Shown here: in pieces, positions 1-8,476 of the stretch | Position numbering within the stretch: the stretch's first letter is position 1 | Layout of the letters: every line of letters begins with the position of its first letter | DNA from: an uncultured Lachnospiraceae bacterium | GTDB lineage: Bacteria; Bacillota_A; Clostridia; Lachnospirales; Lachnospiraceae | Length of the DNA stretch: 64,000 nucleotides | Direction: 5' to 3' | NCBI GenBank assembly: GCA_947564305.1 | Contig: CANOBT010000010.1 | Coordinates: 3,853 to 67,852, forward strand | Notes under the pieces: generated by a model | Database searches by the model: none | What the model was told of the DNA's origin: nothing | What the model saw: only the letters and a program-made list of their open reading frames with translations | Program-made: the position numbers and the translations under genes

Positions 1-1
1 A

Positions 2-439
2 TTCACGGACCGCGAGGGGGAAGTGATTTTGAAAAAATATTCTCCAATCGGAGAACTGAGCGCATTGGCAAAACAATATTCCGAAAGCCTTGCGCAGACG
101 ATGAACTGTACGGTATGTATTACAGATACGGATCAGATTGTGGCAGCAGCAGGAAATGGAAAGAAAGATTTGCAGGATAAGTTTATCAGTAAAGATTTGG
201 AAAAAGTGATTCAGCAACGGGAGCATATTCTTGCAAAATCAGACAGTAATAAATTTATCCGGATCGCGGACGGGGATGTAGATTATCAGGAAGAAGCGGT
301 ATGCCCGATTCTGTGTGAGGGTGATGTAATCGGTTCTGTTGTCTTTTTAAACCGGGACGATAAGAAAAGGATGGGAGAGACAGAACAGAAAGTTGCTATG
401 AGCGCTGCGGGTTTTCTGGGACGGCAGATGGAGCAGTGA
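2..439 (+). CDS. spoVT: Stage V sporulation protein T (SpoVT), 3' part
   Basis: The reading frame is open from the left edge of the window, so the N-terminal AbrB-like DNA-binding domain is almost entirely outside; only its end (FTDREGEVILKKYSPI) is visible. SpoVT is a transcriptional regulator active in the developing forespore, where it tunes sigma-G-dependent genes and later germination. The remaining 140 or so residues match the GAF-like sensor domain of the family and finish with the typical end AAGFLGRQMEQ. An internal GTG at position 23 could be mistaken for a start, but the protein clearly continues upstream of it. The next gene is 219 bases away and is probably transcribed separately. 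The identification rests on the junction sequence and C-terminus, which agree with Bacillus SpoVT as I remember it. Confidence 0.93.
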   Translation, partial: FTDREGEVILKKYSPIGELSALAKQYSESLAQTMNCTVCITDTDQIVAAAGNGKKDLQDKFISKDLEKVIQQREHILAKSDSNKFIRIADGDVDYQEEAVCPILCEGDVIGSVVFLNRDDKKRMGETEQKVAMSAAGFLGRQMEQ

Positions 440-497
440 CGGATATGCACAGCATGGTATAACAGATTGGGATTGAGTTTTCGGGTATTTCTATATA

Positions 498-547
498 GCA
501 GTAAGGAACTATGCGGGGTTTTTGACTTTTGCAGAGTTCTTTACTGC
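498..547 (+). repeat. Imperfect inverted repeat downstream of spoVT
   Basis: A 13-base arm (498-510, GCAGTAAGGAACT) is mirrored at 535-547 with a single G-U type difference, leaving a 24-base loop. No T-run follows the second arm, so it is not a standard intrinsic terminator. It may end or protect the spoVT transcript, or act in the leader of the next gene. The rest of the 440-658 gap shows no convincing promoter. Confidence 0.5.
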
Positions 548-658
548 TGTCATAATGACAGCCAACAGGTTCTATTTTCCATCAGAACATCATAAATTGT
601 ATCAGTAGATTTTGGAACAGGAATAAAAAATGATGCAATTGATTTTGGAGGGGAAAGA

Positions 659-1045
659 ATGGAGAAGAAGGTGAACAAAGGGCAAAATGTGGAACAGGTG
701 GCAGTCTGGCTTTTGAAGTCTTTACTGTGTGCGTACATAATCAGCGGGATTTTGCTTTTGCTTCTGGCATTTTTGCTGTATAAGTTCAATCTTGATGAAG
801 GCAAGGTGGCAGCAGGGATTATCATGATCTATGTGGTCTCTACATTTGCAGGAGGCTTTATTATCGGAAAACTTTCCGGGATACGGAAATTCCTGTGGGG
901 ACTCACATGCGGTATCCTCTATTTTGGACTTTTGCTTTTGGTATCCGTTGGTTTATACCGTTCTTTACAGGGAAACGGGGCAAATGTATTGACCACATTC
1001 CTCCTCTGTGCAGGCGGAGGCATGCTGGGTGGGATGGTGTCGTAA
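659..1045 (+). CDS. Small membrane protein of the TIGR04086 type
   Basis: This 128-residue protein is almost all membrane: hydrophobic stretches lie at about residues 17-42, 50-71, 79-100 and 107-128. It starts with a short basic segment and ends in the glycine-rich segment LCAGGGMLGGMVS. Its size, topology and GKLSGIRKFLWGL-like loop resemble the TIGR04086 family of Clostridia, whose function is unknown. A strong ribosome site (GGAGGGG, about 646-652) lies just upstream of the ATG. It sits between spoVT and an amino acid transporter, and nothing in the context gives it a role. The assignment is from pattern only. Confidence 0.72.
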   Translation: MEKKVNKGQNVEQVAVWLLKSLLCAYIISGILLLLLAFLLYKFNLDEGKVAAGIIMIYVVSTFAGGFIIGKLSGIRKFLWGLTCGILYFGLLLLVSVGLYRSLQGNGANVLTTFLLCAGGGMLGGMVS

Positions 1046-1132
1046 AATCATGGTAAAACATAGCAGGAAAAGCTGATAAAAACTTACAAAAAATAATGTG
1101 TGAAAACTCATGAAAAATTAGTGATTTTCTTG

Positions 1133-1161
1133 TTGACTTTAGTTTGGTAAACTGATAATAT
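1133..1161 (+). promoter_or_regulatory. Promoter of the amino acid ABC transporter, with operator-like repeat
   Basis: TTGACT (1133-1138) and TAATAT (1156-1161) are separated by exactly 17 bases. The spacer holds AGTTT-GGT-AAACT (1141-1153), a small perfect inverted repeat well placed to bind a repressor between the two promoter boxes. The gene starts about 65 bases downstream. Confidence 0.7.
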
Positions 1162-1226
1162 AAGAAAGTGCTGTTTGACACAGCTTCTATATGAAAACTA
1201 AAATGCACAATAAGGAGAAGAGAGTT

Positions 1227-2087
1227 ATGAAAAAGTTTATTACCATGATGTTGACGCTGATGATGGTTTTGTCCCTGGCAGCATGTGGCAATTCCAGTGA
1301 CTCAGGAGATGCAAAAGAGGATACGACGGATAGTTCTTCAACATCTGAACAGGATGAAGATTCAGAAGATGTGTCTTCAGACAGTGATATGGAATATGTG
1401 AAGGACAAAGGGACTTTAGTCGTAGGAATTACAGAATTTGAACCTATGGATTATAAAGATGACAATGGAGATTGGATTGGCTTTGATGCGGATATGGCAA
1501 AGGCATTTGCAGAAAGCCTTGGCGTAGAAGCAGAGTTTGTAGAAATTGACTGGGATAATAAGATTATGGAGTTGGACGGAAAGACCATCGACTGTGTATG
1601 GAATGGAATGACCCTGACAAGTGAGGTGACCAGTTCTATGGAATGCTCCAATGCTTACTGTAACAATGCACAGATTGTGATTGTTCCGGCTGATGTTGCA
1701 GATCAATATCAGGATACGGACAGTTTGTCAGACCTTTCCTTTGCGGTAGAGGCAGGAAGTGCCGGTGAAGAGCAGGTAAGCAGTCTGGGATTGGAGTATA
1801 CTCCTGTAAAGGCTCAGGCCGATGCCTTGATGGAAGTCGCATCCGGCACATCCGATGCAGCAGTAATTGATTCCTTGATGGCGGCTGCTATGGTGGGAGA
1901 GGGAACCGGTTATGCAGATTTGACATATACTGTGGGACTGAACAGTGAGGAATATGGTGTTGGTTTCCGAAAAGGTTCTGATTTGGCCGCTGCACTGAAT
2001 GACTTTTTGGCCGCGAGCTATGCGGATGGCAGCATGATGGAAATTGCCAAGACTTATGGTGTAGATGCAGCAGTCGTGGAACAATAA
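1227..2087 (+). CDS. Amino acid ABC transporter substrate-binding lipoprotein
   Basis: The extracytoplasmic receptor of an amino acid importer of the PAAT class. It starts with a lipoprotein signal peptide: MKK, a hydrophobic core, then the lipobox LAAC at residues 17-20, so the mature protein is tethered to the membrane by a lipidated cysteine. A serine/aspartate/glutamate-rich linker of about 40 residues follows. The SBP_bac_3 domain then begins at KGTLVVGITEFEPMDY and shows the usual FDADMAKAFAESLG and YGVGFRKGSDLAAALN segments. I chose the ATG at 1227 because AAGGAG at 1212-1217 precedes it; an in-frame ATG at 1191 would put 12 charged residues before the signal peptide. The permease and ATPase follow. 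Which amino acid is bound cannot be told; the acidic-linker type is common for cystine or polar amino acids. Confidence 0.92.
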   Translation: MKKFITMMLTLMMVLSLAACGNSSDSGDAKEDTTDSSSTSEQDEDSEDVSSDSDMEYVKDKGTLVVGITEFEPMDYKDDNGDWIGFDADMAKAFAESLGVEAEFVEIDWDNKIMELDGKTIDCVWNGMTLTSEVTSSMECSNAYCNNAQIVIVPADVADQYQDTDSLSDLSFAVEAGSAGEEQVSSLGLEYTPVKAQADALMEVASGTSDAAVIDSLMAAAMVGEGTGYADLTYTVGLNSEEYGVGFRKGSDLAAALNDFLAASYADGSMMEIAKTYGVDAAVVEQ

Positions 2088-2156
2088 ACACATAGTATTA
2101 TGGAAGCAGCTTAATTGCAGGAGGCTGTCCATAAACTTATCATGATGTAACATTCA

Positions 2157-2186
2157 ATAGAGAGTGGACTGTCCGCTCTCTATTTT
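2157..2186 (+). terminator. Stem-loop with T-run after the binding-protein gene
   Basis: A 12-bp stem (2157-2168 with 2172-2183, one G-U pair) has a 3-base loop and is followed by TTTT. It lies between the binding protein and the permease. Such partial terminators let the receptor be made in excess over the membrane parts of an importer. Confidence 0.75.
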
Positions 2187-2300
2187 CAGTCCTTATTAAT
2201 CTGATATAGAATCCAGATGGCCGTCCTTTTTAAATGTCTGTTTTCATCAATAGATAATTTGCAGGCCCGGCTGTCAATTTAGAGAAAGCAGGAAAAGTAC

Positions 2301-2987
2301 ATGGAATTGATTATAGAACAAATGCCAATTGTGATCCGAGCGTTGAATGTGGGATTTGTACAGACATTGAAACTGTTTTTTGTGACCCTCATCGGTGCAT
2401 TTCCATTGGGATTGGTGATTGCCTTTGGCTCGATGTCCAAATTTAAGCCTTTAAGTTACATAACGAAAATTTTTGTTTGGATCATACGTGGAACGCCTCT
2501 TATGATTCAATTGCTCATCATCTATTACTTCCCTGGCCTTGTGCTGCATAACCCTGTTTGGGGCGGCGGAGAGGCAGGGAGATTCCTGGCGGCGGCCGTG
2601 TCGTTTATCGTTAATTATGCATGTTATTTTTCTGAAATTTACCGCGGCGGTATCCAGGGAGTGCCGGTGGGACAGGAAGAGGCCGGACTTGTTCTTGGCA
2701 TGACCAAGGGACAGATTTTCTGGAAAATTACTTTGCTGCAGATGATTAAACGAATTGTTCCTCCGATGTCTAATGAAATCATTACATTGGTCAAAGATAC
2801 ATCCCTTGCCCGAATCATTGCATTACAGGAGATTATTTGGGCCGGACAAGCATTTATGAAAGGTTCTCAGGGGATTTCAGGTGCCATCTGGCCGTTGTTT
2901 TTTACTGCGGTCTATTATTTGATCTGCAATGGAATCTTGACATTGCTGTTGGGAAGGCTGGAAAAGAAGCTGGATTATTTCAGATAG
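2301..2987 (+). CDS. Amino acid ABC transporter permease
   Basis: The membrane channel of the importer, 228 residues with about five hydrophobic helices. The N-terminal part holds the HisM/GlnP-type helix and the RGTPLMIQLLIIYY segment that marks polar amino acid permeases. The EAA loop that docks the ATPase is clear at about residues 131-160 (QEEAGLVLGMTKGQIFW onward). It ends with a basic tail after the last helix (LEKKLDYFR). It follows the binding protein after 213 bases that contain a partial terminator, and leads into the ATPase gene 15 bases later, so the three form one transport unit. Confidence 0.93.
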   Translation: MELIIEQMPIVIRALNVGFVQTLKLFFVTLIGAFPLGLVIAFGSMSKFKPLSYITKIFVWIIRGTPLMIQLLIIYYFPGLVLHNPVWGGGEAGRFLAAAVSFIVNYACYFSEIYRGGIQGVPVGQEEAGLVLGMTKGQIFWKITLLQMIKRIVPPMSNEIITLVKDTSLARIIALQEIIWAGQAFMKGSQGISGAIWPLFFTAVYYLICNGILTLLLGRLEKKLDYFR

Positions 2988-3002
2988 GGAAGGAGAGAGA
3001 AG

Positions 3003-3788
3003 ATGTCGATTTTAGAAGTAGAACATATTTGTAAATCATTCGAGAATACAGAGGTATTGAAGGACATCAGCTTTTCTTTGGAAAAGGGGCAGGTTCTTTC
3101 CATTATTGGCTCCTCGGGCAGTGGAAAAACGACGCTGCTGCGATGTCTGAATTTTCTGGAACAGCCGGATAAGGGGATTATGCGTGTCAATGGAGAAACG
3201 CTGTTTGATGCAGAGGATGCTTCCACCAGACAGGAATCAGAGATTCGCAGGAAGAGACTGCATTTCGGGTTGGTATTTCAGTCTTTTAACTTGTTTCCGC
3301 AGTATACGGCAATGGAAAATGTGATGCTGGCAAAGGAGCTTTTGGCCAAGGAACAGCCGGATTACAAGGCCAGGAAAAAGGAAATCCATGCGGAGATTGA
3401 GGCACAGGCAAAAACGCTTTTGGATGAGATGGGGCTATCCGGCCGAAGGGATAATTATCCGCACCAACTTTCAGGAGGTCAGTGCCAGCGAGTGGCTATT
3501 GCACGTGCACTCGCGCTGCAGCCGGATATCCTGTGCTTTGACGAACCGACTTCCGCCCTGGATCCGGAGCTGACCGGAGAAGTATTGAAGGTCATCAAGG
3601 AACTGGCGGAGCAAAAGACGACGATGATCATTGTAACCCATGAGATGGCATTTGCAAGAGATGTGGCAGAACAAGTGATCTTTATGGACGAGGGATATAT
3701 TCTGGAGCAGGGAGACCCTAAGCAGGTTTTTGAAAATCCGAGGGAAGAAAGAACGCGTCAGTTCTTGTCACGGTTTACGCGAGGATAG
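3003..3788 (+). CDS. Amino acid ABC transporter ATPase (GlnQ type)
   Basis: The cytoplasmic ATP-hydrolysing subunit that powers the importer. Visible motifs: Walker A GSSGSGKTT (about residues 36-44), Q-loop VFQSFNLFPQ, signature LSGGQCQRVAIARAL, Walker B ILCFDEPTSALDPE and the switch histidine in IIVTHEMAFARDV. At 261 residues it is slightly longer than the usual 240, because of an insert rich in lysine and glutamate between the Q-loop and the signature (KEQPDYKARKKEIHAEIEAQ). A ribosome site (GGAAGGAGAG) lies within the short gap after the permease. No terminator is visible before purF. Confidence 0.95.
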   Translation: MSILEVEHICKSFENTEVLKDISFSLEKGQVLSIIGSSGSGKTTLLRCLNFLEQPDKGIMRVNGETLFDAEDASTRQESEIRRKRLHFGLVFQSFNLFPQYTAMENVMLAKELLAKEQPDYKARKKEIHAEIEAQAKTLLDEMGLSGRRDNYPHQLSGGQCQRVAIARALALQPDILCFDEPTSALDPELTGEVLKVIKELAEQKTTMIIVTHEMAFARDVAEQVIFMDEGYILEQGDPKQVFENPREERTRQFLSRFTRG

Positions 3789-3806
3789 AAGGCAGTTTAA
3801 GTCTTA

Positions 3807-3835
3807 TTGATTTTCTTTCCGTATTGTATTATAAT
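3807..3835 (+). promoter_or_regulatory. Promoter of purF
   Basis: TTGATT (3807-3812) and TATAAT (3830-3835) have a 17-base spacer. Transcription would begin near 3842, only about 15 bases before the chosen ATG, so the leader is little more than the ribosome binding site. That leaves no room for a riboswitch on this promoter. Confidence 0.72.
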
Positions 3836-3856
3836 CGTCAACGGAGGAGTTCGCAG

Positions 3857-5287
3857 ATGAGTGAATTTGAGAAGGTTCAGACGGGCTTGGGAGAAGAGTG
3901 CGGCGTGTTCGGTGCTTATGATATGGAAGGCGGCGACGTGGCTGCTTCCGTGTATTATGGATTGTTTGCACTGCAGCACAGAGGACAGGAGAGCTGTGGA
4001 ATTGCGGTGACAGATACCAATGGGCAGCGAAGGGTTTTGTCAAAAAAAGGTCTTGGCCATGTGGATGATGTGTTTGATGAGGAAACGCTGCAGGGATTAA
4101 AAGGAAATTTGGGCGTAGGACATGTTCGTTATTCCACGGCGGGTGGTACCTGCGTGGAGAACGCGCAGCCGCTTGTTATCAATTATGTGAAGGGAACCCT
4201 GGCAATCGCGCATAATGGGAATCTGGTGAATGCCATAGAACTGAGAAAAGAGTTGGAATATACGGGGGCAATTTTCCAGACAACTATTGATTCTGAGGTG
4301 ATTGCATATCATATTGCACGCGAGCGTTTGAATGTAAGAAAAGCAGAGGATGCAGTCAAGAATGCGATGAAGAAGATTGAGGGAGCCTATGCGTTGGTGG
4401 TCAGCAGTCCACGTAAAATGATTGGAGCACGCGACCCAAGAGGTCTGAAACCACTGTGTATCGGAAAGAGGGATAATACCTGGTTTCTGGCATCTGAAAG
4501 CTGTGCGATTGCGGCGATAGGGGCAGAATTTGTTCGAGATGTTCGTCCGGGAGAGGTGGTCAGCTTTACGAAAGATGGAGTGAGTTCTGACATGAGTATG
4601 GCTGTTTCTCCTGAAAAGCAGACCAGATGTATTTTTGAATACATTTATTTTGCCCGCACTGACAGCACTTTGGATGGGGTCAATGTGTATCATGCCAGGA
4701 TTGCAGCGGGAAAAGCGTTGGCAAACTCTTATCCGGTGGAGGCAGACTTGGTGGTTGGAGTGCCGGATTCCGGACTGGTGGCGGCAAAAGGCTACTCGGA
4801 GCAGTCAGGAATTCCCTATGGCATGGCATTCCACAAGAACAGTTATGTGGGACGCACCTTTATCAAGCCAAAGCAGAGCGACAGGGAATCCAGTGTGAAG
4901 ATTAAACTGAACGTCATTTCTGAGGTAGTAAAAGGGAAACGAATTATCATGGTAGATGATTCCATTGTGAGGGGTACGACCTGCGCAAACATCATTAAAA
5001 TGCTGAAAAAGGCAGGCGCAACGGAGGTTCATGTACGGATTAGTTCACCGCCCTTTTTGTATCCCTGCTATTTTGGAACGGATGTTCCGTCGGATGACCA
5101 GCTGATTGCCCATTCCCACACGACCGAACAGATTCGGGAAATGATAGGGGCGGATTCCCTGGGATATATGGAAGTGGCAAAATTAAAAGAGATGGTTGGG
5201 AATCTGGGGTACTGTGATGCCTGCTTTACAGGGCGTTATCCTATGAAAGTTCCGGATCATGATATCAGCCATGCGTTTGAATTGTAA
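3857..5287 (+). CDS. purF: Amidophosphoribosyltransferase
   Basis: First committed enzyme of purine synthesis: glutamine plus PRPP gives 5-phosphoribosylamine. The N-terminal nucleophile glutaminase domain is exposed by removal of a short propeptide; here the catalytic cysteine is residue 15 in EECGVFGAYD, as in the Bacillus-type enzyme. The PRPP site IIMVDDSIVRGTT is intact. Cysteines in RCIFEYIYFARTDS, FLYPCYFG and YCDACFTG match the four ligands of the structural iron-sulfur cluster of the Bacillus-type enzyme, which makes it oxygen sensitive. I start at 3857 because GGAGG (3843-3847) sits nine bases upstream; an in-frame ATG at 3824 overlaps the promoter. purB follows about 100 bases later but has its own leader element. 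Confidence 0.96.
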   Translation: MSEFEKVQTGLGEECGVFGAYDMEGGDVAASVYYGLFALQHRGQESCGIAVTDTNGQRRVLSKKGLGHVDDVFDEETLQGLKGNLGVGHVRYSTAGGTCVENAQPLVINYVKGTLAIAHNGNLVNAIELRKELEYTGAIFQTTIDSEVIAYHIARERLNVRKAEDAVKNAMKKIEGAYALVVSSPRKMIGARDPRGLKPLCIGKRDNTWFLASESCAIAAIGAEFVRDVRPGEVVSFTKDGVSSDMSMAVSPEKQTRCIFEYIYFARTDSTLDGVNVYHARIAAGKALANSYPVEADLVVGVPDSGLVAAKGYSEQSGIPYGMAFHKNSYVGRTFIKPKQSDRESSVKIKLNVISEVVKGKRIIMVDDSIVRGTTCANIIKMLKKAGATEVHVRISSPPFLYPCYFGTDVPSDDQLIAHSHTTEQIREMIGADSLGYMEVAKLKEMVGNLGYCDACFTGRYPMKVPDHDISHAFEL

Positions 5288-5325
5288 GGTTTCTAAAAAC
5301 GGTAGTGGAAGTATTAGCTGAAAAA

Positions 5326-5381
5326 AGATGCGGCAAGCAGACAGTCACTGGCTTTGCAGGTGATTACAAAATTTAGGGAGG
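5326..5381 (+). promoter_or_regulatory. Conserved leader element (purB copy)
   Basis: The block GATGCGGCAAGCAGACAGTC opens the element. A hairpin formed by AGTCAC and GTGATT follows, then ACAAAATTTA and the ribosome site GGGAGG (5376-5381). The same order and spacing occur before nrdD (29490) and purA (32678). It is most likely an RNA element that includes the ribosome site. I do not recognise it as a known riboswitch class. A translated extension from an in-frame TTG at 5354 would run through it, which is a reason to reject that start. Confidence 0.6.
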
Positions 5382-5389
5382 TTACGGGT

Positions 5390-6823
5390 ATGAGTATGGA
5401 TCGTTATGTAAGTCCTCTTTCTGAGCGATATGCCAGCAAGGAGATGCAGTATATTTTTTCGCCGGATAAAAAGTTCCGGACATGGAGAAAACTGTGGATT
5501 GCACTGGCAGAGACAGAAAAGGAATTGGGACTGCAGATTACGGAGGAACAGATCGAGGAACTGAAAGCACATGCAGATGACATCAATTATGATGTGGCGA
5601 AGGAGCGGGAAAAGATTGTCCGGCATGATGTGATGTCCCATGTCTATGCTTACGGAGTACAGTGTCCGAAGGCAAAAGGGATCATTCATCTTGGAGCTAC
5701 CTCCTGTTATGTAGGGGACAACACAGATATAATCATCATGTCTGAGGCATTGAAACTGGTGAGGAAAAAACTGCTGAATGTGATTGCGGAACTGGCGGAA
5801 TTTGCAAAAAATCAGAAAGCACAGCCGACCCTGGCTTTTACCCATTTCCAACCGGCACAGCCGACGACTGTAGGAAAAAGAGCGACCCTTTGGATGCAGG
5901 AGTTTGAGATGGATTTAGAGGATCTGGATTATGTGCTGGGAAGCCTGAAATTATTGGGCAGCAAGGGGACCACTGGAACCCAGGCAAGCTTTTTGGAGTT
6001 GTTTGAAGGGAATCAGGAGACCATAGATAAGATTGATCCGATGATTGCAGAAAAGATGGGATTTGAAGCCTGCTATCCGGTATCCGGGCAGACCTATTCC
6101 AGAAAGGTTGACACACGGGTGTTGAATGTGCTTGCCGGGATTGCTGCCAGTGCCCATAAATTTTCTAATGATATCCGATTGCTGCAGCATTTAAAAGAGG
6201 TAGAAGAACCTTTTGAAAAGAGCCAGATTGGTTCCTCTGCTATGGCTTACAAGCGTAATCCTATGCGCAGTGAAAGGATTGCGTCTCTATCCCGCTATGT
6301 AATGATCAATGCCCTGAATCCGGCAGTTACCTCTGCTGCACAGTGGTTTGAACGTACGTTGGACGATTCGGCGAATAAGCGTCTGAGTGTGCCGGAAGGC
6401 TTTTTAGCGGTTGATGGAATTCTGGATTTGTGCCTGAATGTAGTAGATGGGCTTGTCGTTTATCCGAAGGTGATTGAAAAACGGCTGATGTCCGAACTTC
6501 CGTTTATGGCCACGGAGAATATCATGATGGATGCAGTGAAGGCCGGAGGAGACCGGCAGGAGCTGCATGAGAGGATTCGAGAACTGTCCATGGAGGCAGG
6601 AAGAAACGTCAAAGAAAAAGGAATGGATAATAATCTTCTGGAATTAATTGCAGAGGACCCGGCGTTTAATCTGACTCTGGAGGAACTCCAGAAGACTATG
6701 GAGCCTGACAGATATGTAGGTCGTGCCAAAGAGCAGGTGGAAGCATATTTGACACAGGTGATTGAGCCGCTTTTGGAAAAAAATAAAGAATATCTCGGTA
6801 TGAAATCGGAGATTAACGTATAA
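5390..6823 (+). CDS. purB: Adenylosuccinate lyase
   Basis: Splits SAICAR to AICAR and adenylosuccinate to AMP, each time releasing fumarate, so it acts twice in purine synthesis. The fumarase/aspartase superfamily signature is present as SSAMAYKRNPMRSERI, with the catalytic serine in this flexible loop; TSCYVGDNTD and the TGTQASFLELF segment are also typical. The protein is 477 residues, the longer form of the family found in many Clostridia. GGGAGG at 5376-5381 is eight bases from the chosen ATG; a second ATG two codons later is also possible. A two-tier terminator follows. Confidence 0.95.
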   Translation: MSMDRYVSPLSERYASKEMQYIFSPDKKFRTWRKLWIALAETEKELGLQITEEQIEELKAHADDINYDVAKEREKIVRHDVMSHVYAYGVQCPKAKGIIHLGATSCYVGDNTDIIIMSEALKLVRKKLLNVIAELAEFAKNQKAQPTLAFTHFQPAQPTTVGKRATLWMQEFEMDLEDLDYVLGSLKLLGSKGTTGTQASFLELFEGNQETIDKIDPMIAEKMGFEACYPVSGQTYSRKVDTRVLNVLAGIAASAHKFSNDIRLLQHLKEVEEPFEKSQIGSSAMAYKRNPMRSERIASLSRYVMINALNPAVTSAAQWFERTLDDSANKRLSVPEGFLAVDGILDLCLNVVDGLVVYPKVIEKRLMSELPFMATENIMMDAVKAGGDRQELHERIRELSMEAGRNVKEKGMDNNLLELIAEDPAFNLTLEELQKTMEPDRYVGRAKEQVEAYLTQVIEPLLEKNKEYLGMKSEINV

Positions 6824-6834
6824 AGAAATTATGC

Positions 6835-6893
6835 AAAGGACTGTTGCGTATCTGCTATTCTATGTTGCAGATGATTGCCGTAGTCCTTTTTCT
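6835..6893 (+). terminator. Terminator of purB
   Basis: AAAGGACT (6835-6842) pairs with AGTCCTTT downstream, enclosing a second stem TCTGC/GCAGA, and ends in a T-run. Confidence 0.8.
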
Positions 6894-6963
6894 TATTGTA
6901 CAATGCAAGAAAAAGTCAGTGGCGCTTTTATTATACTATGAGGGAAAGGACAGGTAACTTATT

Positions 6964-8355
6964 ATGGATGAAGTAGTAGGAGCAGAAGCACGGGAACTGC
7001 CGGTTCGCGTTCTTGCAGGAGTTTTGGCTGTTTTATTGGGAGCTGCGTTAATTGTAGACCAGACATTTTGGGGAATGATGGATGGCTTTCTGGACAAACT
7101 GCTTGTTCCGGTCGTGGAAACCCAGGCAGATGTCTTTGCAAAAGTACAGTCCAGAGCTTCTCGCAGGGAGGACACAGAAATTGAACACGAGATGAACATG
7201 CTTTTAGATGCAGCAGCGATTCCAGGAGAATCTGGTCTTCTTCTGAAAGATGCTGTGCCAACACCGTCAGCGGCAGAATCATCATCTCAGGAACCTGAAT
7301 CTAAAGAGGAAGATGCTGTTGTCATGCGGTCTATCATTTCGGATGTTGTAATGCCGCAGGCAGAAGAAACAGAGAATCTGACTGCGGAAGCAACATTACC
7401 GGAAATTATCATGCCGATGCCTGAGGAGCCATATGTCATCGTGCCGGAATATTTGCCGGATGTTTCTGTGATTGTGGAAGATATTGTGAAAAATGTGTCT
7501 GAGCCAGATATCACTGTGCCGGAAAATCCAGACAATATTTCAACTTCCATTGAGAGCGGGCCAGAGGATATTGTGATTGAGGATATAGAGAATCCATCGG
7601 AGATGGTATCAGAACAGCGGCCGGATACTTCAACCCCATCGGAGGCCATTATACCGACGATACCAACAGAACCAGAGGTAATCATGCCTGAGAAGCCGGC
7701 AGAAGAGCCGGTAATGCCGGAACCTGCAGTGCCAGATATGGAAATAACAGAGCCAGGGGCGGCAGAGGATGTTCCTGCGGATATCGTGGAAGAAGAAAAT
7801 GAGGAGACTGCGCCTGCTTCTTGTTTTCTTTTGGATGAAGCGGGAATGCTTTATGGGTTTCTTCCGGAATATGCAGATATTGCAGATGGCTGTCTGGCAC
7901 TTCCGGCAGAATGCACCGGAATCCGAAGCGGCGCATTTATGGGATGCGGGGCAGGGATTATGGAACTATATATTCCTGCAGGCGCGTCAGTCATTGAGGA
8001 AGGAGCATTTTCAGGGTTAGACAATCTGGAATGGATTGACGTGGAAGGCGGGAATCCAGGGTATGCCAGTGAAGGCGGCGTTTTATTTGACAGTACCAGG
8101 TCGGTGCTGGTGAAATTCCCCAACGGAAGACTGTACGGTTATTCGGTTCCGTACTATGTGGCGTTGATTGCAGACAGGGCATTTGAAGGGACCTCTATTT
8201 ACAGGCTGGATATCAGAAATTGTGCTGATCTTTCGTTCGGTGCCAATGCATTTGGGTATTCTGCGGGAAACGGGATTGAGATTGCAGTGCCGGAAGCAAA
8301 GTTTGATATGTATACACAGATGCTGTCCGGGTATGGATTCATTCTTACAAAATAA
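6964..8355 (+). CDS. Membrane-anchored surface protein: Pro/Glu-rich stalk with leucine-rich (BspA-type) tip
   Basis: A 463-residue protein in three parts. Residues 15-32 are a single membrane helix without a signal-peptidase site, which suggests an N-terminal anchor. Residues of about 95-280 are a low-complexity stalk rich in proline, glutamate, valine and isoleucine, with loose repeats of the kind MPEKPAEEPVMPEPAVPD. Residues 285-463 look like LRR_5/BspA-type repeats: CTGIRSGAFMGC, GASVIEEGAFSGLDNLEWID, ALIADRAFEGTSIYRLDI, where the recurring xxAFxG turn is clear. Such domains are usually adhesins or protein-binding surfaces. The gene stands alone between terminators and promoters of housekeeping genes. 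The partner is unknown; the domain call is by repeat pattern. Confidence 0.75.
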   Translation: MDEVVGAEARELPVRVLAGVLAVLLGAALIVDQTFWGMMDGFLDKLLVPVVETQADVFAKVQSRASRREDTEIEHEMNMLLDAAAIPGESGLLLKDAVPTPSAAESSSQEPESKEEDAVVMRSIISDVVMPQAEETENLTAEATLPEIIMPMPEEPYVIVPEYLPDVSVIVEDIVKNVSEPDITVPENPDNISTSIESGPEDIVIEDIENPSEMVSEQRPDTSTPSEAIIPTIPTEPEVIMPEKPAEEPVMPEPAVPDMEITEPGAAEDVPADIVEEENEETAPASCFLLDEAGMLYGFLPEYADIADGCLALPAECTGIRSGAFMGCGAGIMELYIPAGASVIEEGAFSGLDNLEWIDVEGGNPGYASEGGVLFDSTRSVLVKFPNGRLYGYSVPYYVALIADRAFEGTSIYRLDIRNCADLSFGANAFGYSAGNGIEIAVPEAKFDMYTQMLSGYGFILTK

Positions 8356-8386
8356 TATGGCACGAATAAATCTTTGTAAATGTTTG

Positions 8387-8415
8387 TTGAAGATTTTTAA
8401 AAGTTGTTCTATAAT
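8387..8415 (+). promoter_or_regulatory. Promoter of gltX
   Basis: TTGAAG (8387-8392), a 17-base spacer and a perfect TATAAT (8410-8415). The leader to the ATG would be about 55 bases and shows no T-box features. Confidence 0.75.
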
Positions 8416-8476
8416 AGGATGGACATGCCGGAAAAAGGCATAGAAGAACACTTGCAGGAATTGGAGACATGAGAAG

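Noticed and set aside
4097..4693. A 198-codon open frame antisense to purF.
   Set aside because: Shadow of purF, with typical antisense composition.
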